This document shows, in pieces, positions 25,901-34,767 of a DNA stretch of 64,000 nt; positions within the stretch are counted from its first letter, which is position 1, and every line of letters starts with the position of its first letter. Position numbers and translations under genes: made by a program. The notes below the pieces were generated by a model. It was given only the letters and a program-made list of their open reading frames with translations, was not told where the DNA came from and did not search any database. Source of the DNA: Sphingomonas sp. S2M10 (GTDB taxonomy: Bacteria; Pseudomonadota; Alphaproteobacteria; Sphingomonadales; Sphingomonadaceae); NCBI RefSeq assembly GCF_012650175.1, contig NZ_JAAILI010000067.1, positions 1 to 64,000 on the forward strand, written 5' to 3'.

Positions 25901-27583
25901 TCATGCGGCGTCGAGGTGCAGGGCACGGGCGCGATCCCTGCCGGCCGCCTTCGCTTCGAACAGCGCACAGTCGGCGCAGCGATAGAGCGCCTTCCAGTCC
26001 AGATCGGTGATCAGCGCGCCGGTGCAGGTGCCGATGCTGGCGGTGACGGTCAGATCGAACGGCATGCGTACCTTGCGCAGCGTGGCGAGCAGCGTATCGG
26101 CCTCGATTCGCTGGTCGGCCGGCGTGACCAGGGCGAATTCCTCGCCGCCCATACGGGCTACCAGTACCGGATCGGGCGCGACGTTGCGCAGCGCGGCGGC
26201 GAACAGGCGCAGCACCTCGTCGCCGCCGTCATGGCCCAGCGTCTCGTTGACGCGCTTGAAATGATCGATGTCGATCAGCAGCAACTGCTGGGGTTCGGTT
26301 CGGCCGATCGCGCGCTGCAGCAAGGCCCGACGGTTGAGCAGCCCGGTCAACGGATCGATGTCGGCGAGATTGCGGGCGACGATCTCGCGGGTGAGCGCAG
26401 CGTCGCGCTCGTCGCGCAGGAACTTGATCCGATAGGCGACGGCCAGCGACGAGATCATCGCCTCCGCCCCCATCGACACGACGGTCGAGTTGTCGATCCA
26501 GAAGTTCCAGCCGATCAGATGCAGCGAATTGAGCACCCGCAGCACCGCGAGCAGGATCGGCGCGCTCCAGGCGACGGCGAACAGCCACAGAAATTGCGAG
26601 CGCTGGTGCCAGGCGCCCCACAAGGTGGGAATTACGATGGCGAGCAGCCCGGCGATCGTCAGGGCGTAGAGCAGATCGGCGATGCGCAGGTTGATCGCGC
26701 CGAACGCCGCGACGCCGAATGCGGAGAGCGGCACCGCCATCGCGATCACGGTCGAGGAACGACCGAGCCAGCGCGGCAGGTCCTTGTCTTCGAAAAAGCT
26801 GCGCGTGAACAGGGCCGCGGCACCGCCCGCCAGACCCATGAACAGGTAGTTCAGCCGCAGGCGATCATTGTTCGCCAGCGCCGGCGCCAGCCAGGCAAAG
26901 GCCCCGGACGAGGTGATCGTGTAGCCGAGCAGCGCCGCCAGCAGCAGGCAGTAATGCAGCTGGAAGCGATGCCGCATCGCGCACCAGAGCGCGAGATTGT
27001 AGACGATCAGCGCCAGCGACATGCCGGCGAAGAAGGCGTAGAGCGCCGCGAGCACAAGATTGGCGGCATCTCCTTCGGCACGCGTGGCGATGCGAGGCCC
27101 CAGCAGGATGCCGCGGGCATTGGCGGCGTTGTCGACATGGAACAGCACGCGCACCAGCGCCGGATCGCGGACGGGGATCGGCAGCTGCGCGATGGCGCCG
27201 AGCTGGATCAACGGCGCGATACCGCGCGCATCACTGCGCCAGGTGCGGATCGCGCCGTCGGCATAGATCAGGTGAATCGTCAGCCCGTCTTGCCAGACGC
27301 TGGCGAAGCGTAGCGCCAGGGGATCCGCAAAAGTGGAGCGGTGATCGATGATGCTGGTCATTGCCCAGAAATCGCCGGAACCGAATCGGTGCTGCGGCGT
27401 CGTGCAGTCGAACCGTTCCGGGTGCCGGATCAGTTCGGCTTCCCGCTGCCCCTTGTCCGCCAGCAGGCACACGCCAAGTGGTTGACCGGCAACGCCCGCT
27501 TGGGCATGTGCCGGGGGCACGATGCACGCGAGCAGCGCGGCGAACGCGATGCAGAGCAGCCGGCGGAAAAGGGCGCTAACCAT
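25901..27583 (-). CDS. Membrane diguanylate cyclase (7TM-DISM sensor plus GGDEF)
   Basis: The 560-residue product has a signal peptide (ending PPAHAQ), a periplasmic beta-rich domain of ~160 residues (7TMR-DISMED2 type), about seven membrane helices, then a C-terminal GGDEF domain: DPLTGLLNRRALL, IDIDHFKRVNETLGHDGGDEVL and an intact active-site GGEEF. It should make c-di-GMP from GTP in response to a periplasmic carbohydrate-like ligand (family knowledge). The RxxD inhibitory site expected five residues before GGEEF is not present. The start at 27583 is chosen because it begins the signal peptide. Confidence 0.9.
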   Translation of the reverse strand: MVSALFRRLLCIAFAALLACIVPPAHAQAGVAGQPLGVCLLADKGQREAELIRHPERFDCTTPQHRFGSGDFWAMTSIIDHRSTFADPLALRFASVWQDGLTIHLIYADGAIRTWRSDARGIAPLIQLGAIAQLPIPVRDPALVRVLFHVDNAANARGILLGPRIATRAEGDAANLVLAALYAFFAGMSLALIVYNLALWCAMRHRFQLHYCLLLAALLGYTITSSGAFAWLAPALANNDRLRLNYLFMGLAGGAAALFTRSFFEDKDLPRWLGRSSTVIAMAVPLSAFGVAAFGAINLRIADLLYALTIAGLLAIVIPTLWGAWHQRSQFLWLFAVAWSAPILLAVLRVLNSLHLIGWNFWIDNSTVVSMGAEAMISSLAVAYRIKFLRDERDAALTREIVARNLADIDPLTGLLNRRALLQRAIGRTEPQQLLLIDIDHFKRVNETLGHDGGDEVLRLFAAALRNVAPDPVLVARMGGEEFALVTPADQRIEADTLLATLRKVRMPFDLTVTASIGTCTGALITDLDWKALYRCADCALFEAKAAGRDRARALHLDAA

Positions 27584-27621
27584 GATGGCGTCGCTACGCC
27601 TGTCGGACAAAGAAGACGTAA

Positions 27622-28881
27622 ATGAGGCCGATGCCGGGCACTGCTGACATTGCCGGAACGCCGGAAAGCACGGGTTCGGCGCCGCCCACCAGCGGAAACG
27701 GAAGTTCTCCACGCGGCCGTCTGGATGTGGTGGATGTGCTGCGTGGCTTCGCGCTGATGGCGCTGTTCCTCGTGCACGTCATCGAAAGTTACGAGCTGTT
27801 CTGGGCCGCCGAAAAGCCCGGCATGATCACCGACATCGTGTTCGCCCTGTTCATGGGCAAGAGCTTCTCGCTACTCGCGCTTTGCTTTGGCTTCAGCTTT
27901 TTCATCCTGATGGACCGTGCCGCGCGGCGGGGGGAGGATTTCACCGCGCGCTTCGCCTGGCGGCTGCTCATTTTGGAAGGCATCGGCTTTCTGCATGCGC
28001 TGATCTACCGCGGCGACATCATGCAGACGCTGGCGGCGATCGGTTTCCTGCTGCTGTTGTTCAACCGCATCCGCAGCAATGCCGTGCTGCTCGGCGGCGC
28101 CGCCTTCTGCCTGATTGGCCCCAGCCTGATCGTGCAACTGGTCGCCGGGGCGCTGGGCGCCGGCTGGGCCAACGCCCCGGCGCAGTCCTCGGTCGATCCG
28201 GGCATGCCCGTCTATCTCAGCGGCGACCTGTGGCAGGTGCTGCGCGTCAACCTCTGGGCCGGGCAGCAATCCAAATACTGGTTCTTCCTCGAATATGGCC
28301 GGATGGTGCAGATCCTGGGCTTGTATCTGCTCGGGCTGGTGCTGGGACGCACCAATTTCTTCGGCGACCTTGCCAAGAGTCGCGGCTGGCGGCCGGTGGC
28401 CCTGATCGTCGCGGAGTTGCTCGCGATCCTGCTGTTCGTCGGCCGCGAACCGGCGCGCGAAGCCTTTGTCGGGCTTCAGCTGGGGGTGGGTGCGAACCGC
28501 GCTTTCTGGGCGCTGATCAACCTTTGGCTGGATCTGGCGGGCACCGCATTCTGGGCGCTGCTGGTGATCGCCCTGTATGACGGGCCCGCGCGGCGGCTGG
28601 TGCAGCCGCTCGCCGCGCCGGGACGGCTGACGCTGACCTACTATATCCTGCAATCGGCCGTGTTCGTGCCGATCTTCTACCACTATGGCCTTGGCAAGTA
28701 CGACGATTGGGACGCGGCGACGCGGCTCTGGGTCGCGATGGGCGCGATCGCGGTGCAGATCCTCGTCGCGCACTGGTGGCTGGCGCGCTTCCAATACGGC
28801 CCGATCGAATGGGTCTGGCGGGCGCTGACCTATCTGCGGCGCGACGTGCCGTTCCGCCGCGAGGCCCCGGCGCGCGGCTGA
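27622..28881 (+). CDS. DUF418 family membrane protein
   Basis: The 419-residue product has a polar N-terminus of ~35 residues, then about ten membrane segments. It opens with RLDVVDVLRGFALMALFLVHV, the DUF418/heparan-acetyltransferase-like signature, and has the YILQSAVFVPIFY and WLARFQYGPIEWVWRALTY segments typical of the C-terminal DUF418 domain. Function is unknown. It is divergent from the diguanylate cyclase gene with only 38 bases between starts. Confidence 0.88.
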   Translation: MRPMPGTADIAGTPESTGSAPPTSGNGSSPRGRLDVVDVLRGFALMALFLVHVIESYELFWAAEKPGMITDIVFALFMGKSFSLLALCFGFSFFILMDRAARRGEDFTARFAWRLLILEGIGFLHALIYRGDIMQTLAAIGFLLLLFNRIRSNAVLLGGAAFCLIGPSLIVQLVAGALGAGWANAPAQSSVDPGMPVYLSGDLWQVLRVNLWAGQQSKYWFFLEYGRMVQILGLYLLGLVLGRTNFFGDLAKSRGWRPVALIVAELLAILLFVGREPAREAFVGLQLGVGANRAFWALINLWLDLAGTAFWALLVIALYDGPARRLVQPLAAPGRLTLTYYILQSAVFVPIFYHYGLGKYDDWDAATRLWVAMGAIAVQILVAHWWLARFQYGPIEWVWRALTYLRRDVPFRREAPARG

Positions 28882-28899
28882 CGCGCCGGGAAGCCTCGC

Positions 28900-29748
28900 T
28901 CAGATGTCCTGGACGAGCCTGCCGTACAGTTCCGGGCGGCGATCGCGGAAGAAGCCGAAGGCGGCGCGGTGGCGCTTCACCCGCTCGAGGTCGAGCGTCG
29001 CGGTGATCACGCCTTCTTCCGCCCGGTCCAGCTCGGCGAGGATGTCGCCGCGCTCGTCGGTGATGAAGCTGGTGCCGTAGAAGGTCTGGCCATGCTCGGT
29101 GCCGATGCGGTTGGCGGCGATCACCGGCACGACGTTGGAGACCGCATGGCCGACCATCGCACGCCGCCACAGGCGGGCGGTGTCGAGGCTGTCGTCATGC
29201 GGCTCGCTGCCGATCGCGGTGGGGTAGAAGAGCAGCTCGGCGCCCATCAGCATCATCGCGCGGGCGGTTTCCGGATACCATTGGTCCCAGCACACGCCCA
29301 CGCCCAGCTTGGCGCCGGGGCCGTCCCACACCTTGAAGCCGGTATTGCCGGGGCGGAAGTAGAACTTTTCCTCATAGCCCGGGCCGTCGGGGATGTGGCT
29401 CTTGCGATAGACGCCCGAGACCTTGCCGTCCGGGCCGATCATCGCGAGGCTGTTATAGTGATGCGGCCCGTCGGCTTCGAAGAAGCTGGTCGGAATGTGG
29501 ATGGCGAGCTCGGCGGCGAGCGCCTGCATCGCCAGCACCGCCTTGTGCTCGGTCACCGGCTTGGCGGTGGCGAACAGGCCTTCGTCCTCGACGCGGCAGA
29601 AATACTCGCCTTCGAACAGCTCCGGCGGCAGCACGACCTGCGCGCCGCGTCCCGCCGCCTCGCGGACCAGTTCGGTCACGCGCGCGATGTTCGCATCGAT
29701 ATCGTTCGAGAAGGCGAGCTGGAGCGCGCCGACAATGATCTGGGTCAT
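28900..29748 (-). CDS. aguB: N-carbamoylputrescine amidase
   Basis: The 282-residue nitrilase-superfamily protein has the catalytic triad Glu in PPELFEGEYFC, Lys in YRKSHIP and Cys in GVCWDQWYPE. The segment IPDGPGYEEKFYF and high similarity to plant-type enzymes point to AguB, which converts N-carbamoylputrescine to putrescine, CO2 and ammonia. The preceding pathway enzyme AguA is encoded at 31854-32828 on the same strand, but a chemoreceptor gene on the other strand sits between. Confidence 0.92.
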   Translation of the reverse strand: MTQIIVGALQLAFSNDIDANIARVTELVREAAGRGAQVVLPPELFEGEYFCRVEDEGLFATAKPVTEHKAVLAMQALAAELAIHIPTSFFEADGPHHYNSLAMIGPDGKVSGVYRKSHIPDGPGYEEKFYFRPGNTGFKVWDGPGAKLGVGVCWDQWYPETARAMMLMGAELLFYPTAIGSEPHDDSLDTARLWRRAMVGHAVSNVVPVIAANRIGTEHGQTFYGTSFITDERGDILAELDRAEEGVITATLDLERVKRHRAAFGFFRDRRPELYGRLVQDI

Positions 29749-29985
29749 GCCGCGCCATGTAGTGGATGACGCCCTGGAATCCAGCCCCGAGATGCGCCGG
29801 CGCGACCTGCCCTTACTGTAGATTCCACCGAACATGCAGATTCCACCGTCCGGAGGCGAAACGAATCTATAAGAAACAGGAAACAGCCGATGCTTCCCGC
29901 TGCGCCTGATGATGGACCGAGATGCGCGGAACGGCGCTCCGGAGGCGCCGACACGCCATGACCGCCTCCTGCGTTGGAAATCCGG

Positions 29986-31815
29986 ATGACGATCAAACAA
30001 AAGCTGCTCGGCTGCCTGATCCTGTTCGGCATCGCGACTCTGCTGCTGGTCGGGCTGGGCTATTGGTCGGCCCGGTCCAGCGAGCGCGCGCTGGCGACGC
30101 TGGTCGATGATCGCGTGCTTCCGCTGCGCGATCTCAAGATCGTCGCCGATCGCTATGCGGTCCAGATCGTCGATACCGCGCACAAGGCGCGCAACGGCAA
30201 TATCAGCTTCGCCGAGGCGAGCCGCCACGTGGCCATCGGCAGCGGCGAACTGCACAAGGCCTGGGCGGAGTATCGCAATACCGAGATTTCCGGCGAGGAA
30301 AGCAGGCTTGCGCGGGAAGCGGAATCGCGCATGAAGGTGGCCGACCGGAAGGTCGAGCGGCTGAGCGCGATCCTGCGCGCCAAGGACGTCGCGGCGCTCG
30401 ACGGCTTTGTGCGCAACGAACTCTATCCCGCGATCGACCCGGTATCGGAATCGATCACCAGCCTCGTCGATCTGCAGATCAAGATCTCGGACGAGGTGGC
30501 CCGCGGCGCCCGAACCGCCGCCGGCACCGCCCGCATCGGCATGGCCATGCTGGGTGTCCTGGCGGGCATCGTGCTGGTGGTCTCGTTCCTGACGATCACG
30601 CGCAAGGTGATCGCGCCGATCCGGAAGCTGGCGGAGATCATTGCCGAACTGGGCCGTTCGTCCGGCGCGGTGACGCTGCCGAACCTGGAGCAGCGGGACG
30701 AGATCGGCGACATCACCCGCTCGGTCGACGGCTTTCTCCAGGCGGCGATCGCCAAGGAGCGCGATCGCGCGGCCGCCGCCGCCGCCGAGCAGACCATGGT
30801 GACCAGCGCGCTGCGCGACAGCCTCGCTGCCCTCAAGGCCGGGGATCTCACCCTGCCGGTCACCGCACCTTTCCCGACCGCCTACGCGGCGCTGAAGAGC
30901 AACTTCAACGAAGCGCTGGACAATCTTCGCACGCTGATCGGCACCGTGATCCAGAGCGCGCAGGGAATCAGCAGCGGCGCCAAGGACATCGCGAACGCTT
31001 CCGAGGATCTCGCCCACCGCACCGAGCGCACCGCCGAGTCGCTGGCGGAGACCGCGGCGTCGATCGGCGAAATCGACGGCCGGCTGAAGGCCACCGCCGC
31101 GGCGGCGAGCAATACGGTCGACCGTGCCAATGGCGCGATCCAGACGGTGAAGGGCGGACGCGCCATCACCGACGAGGCGGTGCACGCGATGGGCCGGGTG
31201 GCGGACAGTGCCAAGGGTATCGACAGCGTGATCGAAGGGCTCGACAAGATCGCCTTCCAGACCCGCGTGCTGGCGATGAACGCCGCGGTGGAGGCGGGGC
31301 GTGCCGGCGAGGCCGGCCGCGGCTTTGCGGTGGTGGCGGATCTCGTCTCCGCGCTCGCGATGCGCGCCGAGGAAGAGGCGAAGCGCGCGCGCGACCAGCT
31401 GACCGTCACCCAGGCCGAGATCGGCACGGCCGTCGATGCGGTGCAGAAGGTGGACGGCGCGCTTTCGAACATCTCGGAGGATGTCGCGCAGGTGCACCAG
31501 CTGCTCGGGACGATGGCAACGGACAACAATGCCCAGGCCGCCGCGATCGTGCTGGTGACCACGGCGGTGCACAATATGGACGGCGCGACCCAGCAGAATG
31601 CCGCGATGGTGGAGGAGACCTCGGCGGCGGCGCGCAACCTGTCGAACGAGACGCGGCTGCTCAGCGACCAGGCGGCCAAGTTCCGCGTCTCGGGCGGGGG
31701 TGGCGGCGCGTCGCTTCAGCGCAAGTTCGCGACGCCGCCTGCCGAGGCGCGGCCGCTACCCGCCGCCGCCGTCCGGGCGATGACGCGCGACGTGGAGGAC
31801 GAGCAAGGCTTTTGA
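29986..31815 (+). CDS. Membrane methyl-accepting chemotaxis protein
   Basis: The 609-residue product has two membrane segments (about residues 6-27 and 185-208) around a helical periplasmic domain of the four-helix-bundle MCP type. Then come a HAMP (VIAPIRKLAEII), a second HAMP-like unit (SLAALKAGDLTLPV) and a signalling domain with the tip [30 protein letters not shown]. The tip departs from the usual FQTNxLALNAAVEAARAGE at a few positions. The gene is inserted between aguB and aguA on the opposite strand. The ATG at 29986 follows a weak GGAAA site. Confidence 0.9.
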   Translation: MTIKQKLLGCLILFGIATLLLVGLGYWSARSSERALATLVDDRVLPLRDLKIVADRYAVQIVDTAHKARNGNISFAEASRHVAIGSGELHKAWAEYRNTEISGEESRLAREAESRMKVADRKVERLSAILRAKDVAALDGFVRNELYPAIDPVSESITSLVDLQIKISDEVARGARTAAGTARIGMAMLGVLAGIVLVVSFLTITRKVIAPIRKLAEIIAELGRSSGAVTLPNLEQRDEIGDITRSVDGFLQAAIAKERDRAAAAAAEQTMVTSALRDSLAALKAGDLTLPVTAPFPTAYAALKSNFNEALDNLRTLIGTVIQSAQGISSGAKDIANASEDLAHRTERTAESLAETAASIGEIDGRLKATAAAASNTVDRANGAIQTVKGGRAITDEAVHAMGRVADSAKGIDSVIEGLDKIAFQTRVLAMNAAVEAGRAGEAGRGFAVVADLVSALAMRAEEEAKRARDQLTVTQAEIGTAVDAVQKVDGALSNISEDVAQVHQLLGTMATDNNAQAAAIVLVTTAVHNMDGATQQNAAMVEETSAAARNLSNETRLLSDQAAKFRVSGGGGGASLQRKFATPPAEARPLPAAAVRAMTRDVEDEQGF

Positions 31816-31853
31816 GGAACTCGCGGGCCGGCCGGGCCGACCCGCAAATCGGT

Positions 31854-32828
31854 TCAGAGCGTCGGTATCTGCTGCGAGATGCAGTGGAAGCTGCCGCCGC
31901 CGGTAAGGATGTGATCCGCCCGCTGGCCGACGATGTCGCGGCCCGGGAAAATGCCCCGCAGCGTCTCGATCGCGGCCTGATCGTTCGGCTGGCCGTAGAG
32001 CGGCACCACCACCGCGGCGTTGCCGATGTAGAAGTTCATGTAGCTCGCCGGGATCACCTCCCCGTCCTCGTCGAGTACCGCGCCGGGGGAGGGCATGCGC
32101 ACCACCTCGACGCCGAACGCTTCGGCGCGGGCGACCGCATCGGCATAGATGGCGGCGTTGGGATCGTCCTCGGCAGGTGTCGGGATCAGCAGCCGGCCCT
32201 CGCCGACGAAGCGGGCGAGATTGTCGACATGGCCGTCGGTATGGTCGTTGGCGAGGCCTTCGTCCAGCCACAGCACGCGCGTGTAGCCCAGGTCCGCCGC
32301 CAGCTTCGCCTCGATCGCGGCACGGTCGAGGTCCGGATTGCGGTTGGGATTGAGCAGGCACTGCTCGGTGGTGACGCACAGGCCGGTGCCGTCGCCGTCG
32401 ATCGCGCCGCCCTCGAGCACCCAATCATGCTGGGCGGTAGGGAGCTGTCGGCGGGCGGCGAGCCGGGCGCCGATCGTGTCGTCGCCTTCCAGGTCGTACT
32501 TGCCGCCCCAGCCGTTGAAGCCGAAATCCTGCGCCACCCCGTCGCCGGTGACGATGCCGGCGGTGTCGCGCAGCCAGATGTCGCCGAACAGCTCGGTGAC
32601 GACTTCGGCGGCATCGCCGGCCATGGCGCGGGCGGCGTCGGCGGCGGCCGCATCGGCGGCGACCAGGATTACGCGCTCGCCGCGGCCTTCGGCATGGACG
32701 GCGCGGGCAAAGGCGATCACTTCTTCGCGGGCGGGCTGCAGGTCTTCGACCCAGAGGTCGCCATGGCTGGGGAAGCCGATCCAGACCGCATCGTGCGGCG
32801 CCCATTCGGGGGGAGGAGTACGAGTCAT
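31854..32828 (-). CDS. aguA: Agmatine deiminase
   Basis: The 324-residue protein of the peptidyl-arginine-deiminase-like family has the FGDIWLRDTAGIV substrate motif, a catalytic His in NDHTDGHVDN and the C-terminal catalytic Cys in GGGSFHCISQQIP. It converts agmatine to N-carbamoylputrescine and ammonia, feeding AguB (28900-29748). The upstream region towards the M28 peptidase gene holds a degenerate inverted-repeat element. Confidence 0.94.
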   Translation of the reverse strand: MTRTPPPEWAPHDAVWIGFPSHGDLWVEDLQPAREEVIAFARAVHAEGRGERVILVAADAAAADAARAMAGDAAEVVTELFGDIWLRDTAGIVTGDGVAQDFGFNGWGGKYDLEGDDTIGARLAARRQLPTAQHDWVLEGGAIDGDGTGLCVTTEQCLLNPNRNPDLDRAAIEAKLAADLGYTRVLWLDEGLANDHTDGHVDNLARFVGEGRLLIPTPAEDDPNAAIYADAVARAEAFGVEVVRMPSPGAVLDEDGEVIPASYMNFYIGNAAVVVPLYGQPNDQAAIETLRGIFPGRDIVGQRADHILTGGGSFHCISQQIPTL

Positions 32829-32888
32829 GGCGGGGGCTTTAGCCGTGTCTCGTGACAGGGAAAAGGCCGGCGTCTTCTCCCTCCCAGC

Positions 32889-32983
32889 CGTCATCCCGGC
32901 AAAAGCCGGATCCATCGGGGTCGCCGTCGCGGCTCGTGCTGATGCCGAGGGGCGAATGGATCCCGGTTTTCGCCGGGATGGCG
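32889..32983. repeat. Long-inverted-repeat element, diverged copy 6
   Basis: It has cgtcatcccggcaaaagccg then gatccat on the left and gaatggatcccggttttcgc then cgggatggcg on the right. The ends and overall ~95-bp length match the 97-bp family at 2517-2613, but the centre is different. Confidence 0.7.
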
Positions 32984-33006
32984 GAAAAGGAATGCGTCAG
33001 GCCGCC

Positions 33007-34638
33007 TTACTGCCCCGCCCGTGCCTTGTCGCGAATGCTTCGGAATTCGGCGTCCTTGAACCAGTTCGGCCAGCTGCTGCCCTCTGCCAGCTCACGGCCC
33101 AGGCCGTAATAGATCCGCAGGTCCGACAGCGCGCCCTCCCAGTTCCAGTTGGGATCATATGCGTCCTGCGGCTTGTGATAGCGCTGGTCGGTATAGTCCG
33201 CCGCGGCCTTGGCGCCGGCCGCCCTGCCGCCGACGACCAGATCGTCGCCGCTTTCACCGTAGAGCATCGGCACGCCCAGCTTGGCGAAGCTGAAATGGTC
33301 CGAGCGGTAATAGCCGCCCTTCTCGGGGGTAGGCTCGATGCCGATCACGCGGTCCTCGGCAGCCACCAGCGGCTTGACCAGCGCTTCCAGCTCCGACTTG
33401 CCCGCGCCGATCAGCACGAAATCCTTCGCCTTGCCGTGGATGTTGAGCCCGTCCATGTTCACGCCGCCGACGGTCTTCGCCAGCGGGTAGACCGGATGCT
33501 CGGCATAATATTGCGAGCCGATCAGCCCCTGTTCCTCGGCGGTCACCGCCAGGAACACCATGCTGCGCTTGGCGGGCCCGGCCTTGGCATTGGCCTCGGC
33601 GAGCGCGACCAGCCCGGCGGTCCCGGTGGCATTGTCCACCGCGCCGTTGCAGATGTCGTCGCCGTTCACCGGCTTGCAACGGCCGAGATGGTCCCAATGC
33701 GCGGAAAACAGCACGACTTCGTCCGGCCGCTCCGTGCCGGGGAGGATGCCGATCACGTTCTTCGATGCCTGGCGCTTGATGCCTATGCCGAAGCTCGCCG
33801 ACGCTTTCACGCCCAGCGGCACCGCCGTGAAGCCCTTGCGCTTGGCCGCCTCGACCAGCGAGGCATAGTCCTTGCCCGCGCTGGCGAAGAGCGCCTTGGC
33901 CGCATCCTGCTGGATCCAGCCGATCAGCTGCGACTGGTCTTGATGGTCGCCCGGCGTGTCCTGCTCCAGCTTAGGGCCGCCCCAGCTGCTTTCCACCACG
34001 CCCCAGCCATAAGCGGCGGGTTCGGTATCATGGATGATGATCGCCGCCGCCGCCCCCTGGCGAGCGGCTTCCTCATATTTGTAGGTCCAGCGGCCATAAT
34101 AGGTCATCGCCCGGCCGCCGAACGGGCCGTCGAGCGTCATCGTCTGCCAGTCGGGATCGTTGATCAGGATGACGACGGTCTTTCCCTTCATGTCGAGCCC
34201 GGCATAGTCGTTCCAGCCGCGCTCGGGCGCGTGGATGCCATAGCCGACGAACACGACCTCGCTGTCCTTCAGGTCGATCTTCGGGGTGACGCGATAGGTG
34301 GAGAACACCGCCTCGCTGCCATAGGCGAGCGACACGGGCGTCCTGCCTCCCGTGAAGGAGAGCTTGCTGGGGCTCTGCACGCTGAGTTCGACCAGCGGCA
34401 CGTCCTGCACCCATTGCCCCTGGTTGCCGGGCTTGAGCCCCGCCTGCTGGAAGCGTTCGATCAGATAGGCGATCGTTTTCTCCTCGCCCGCCGTCGTCGG
34501 CTTGCGCCCCTCGAACGCGTCCGACGAAAGGGTCTGGGTGACGGTCTTGAGCGTGTTCACGGCGATGGCGGGGGCAGCGGTCTGCGCCTGTGCGGCGGTG
34601 GATGACAGCAAGGCAAGGGCAAGTAGCGAAACGCGCAT
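33007..34638 (-). CDS. Exported M28-family metallopeptidase
   Basis: The 543-residue product has a signal peptide (ending STAAQAQ), a PA-domain insert (about residues 120-260, KGKTVVILINDPDWQ) and an M28 catalytic domain with zinc ligands and active-site residues in SAHWDHLG, GAVDNATG, TAEEQGLIGS, NMDGLN and YRSDHFSF. It should be a periplasmic or outer-membrane aminopeptidase. The ATG at 34638 has GGAG seven bases upstream. It is divergent from the S9 peptidase gene. Confidence 0.92.
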   Translation of the reverse strand: MRVSLLALALLSSTAAQAQTAAPAIAVNTLKTVTQTLSSDAFEGRKPTTAGEEKTIAYLIERFQQAGLKPGNQGQWVQDVPLVELSVQSPSKLSFTGGRTPVSLAYGSEAVFSTYRVTPKIDLKDSEVVFVGYGIHAPERGWNDYAGLDMKGKTVVILINDPDWQTMTLDGPFGGRAMTYYGRWTYKYEEAARQGAAAAIIIHDTEPAAYGWGVVESSWGGPKLEQDTPGDHQDQSQLIGWIQQDAAKALFASAGKDYASLVEAAKRKGFTAVPLGVKASASFGIGIKRQASKNVIGILPGTERPDEVVLFSAHWDHLGRCKPVNGDDICNGAVDNATGTAGLVALAEANAKAGPAKRSMVFLAVTAEEQGLIGSQYYAEHPVYPLAKTVGGVNMDGLNIHGKAKDFVLIGAGKSELEALVKPLVAAEDRVIGIEPTPEKGGYYRSDHFSFAKLGVPMLYGESGDDLVVGGRAAGAKAAADYTDQRYHKPQDAYDPNWNWEGALSDLRIYYGLGRELAEGSSWPNWFKDAEFRSIRDKARAGQ

Positions 34639-34767
34639 CCAGGGCTCCATCGGTTCGGAACGAAAACTTTTGTCAGGTCGACCGCCGCTCTGCAATACAA
34701 GCGTCGGCAAGGGGGCGCGCCAGGGCGCAAGGGCCATAAAACCTTGTTGGGCAAATTGGGGGAATAG

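Noticed and set aside
29816..29855. Short direct repeat gattccaccg between aguB and the chemoreceptor gene
   Set aside because: Only two ten-base copies are present, with no symmetry and no clear promoter context; could be chance.
29749..31572. Upstream extension of the aguB reading frame into the chemoreceptor region
   Set aside because: The extension is antisense to a clear MCP, and aguB homology starts at the ATG at 29748.
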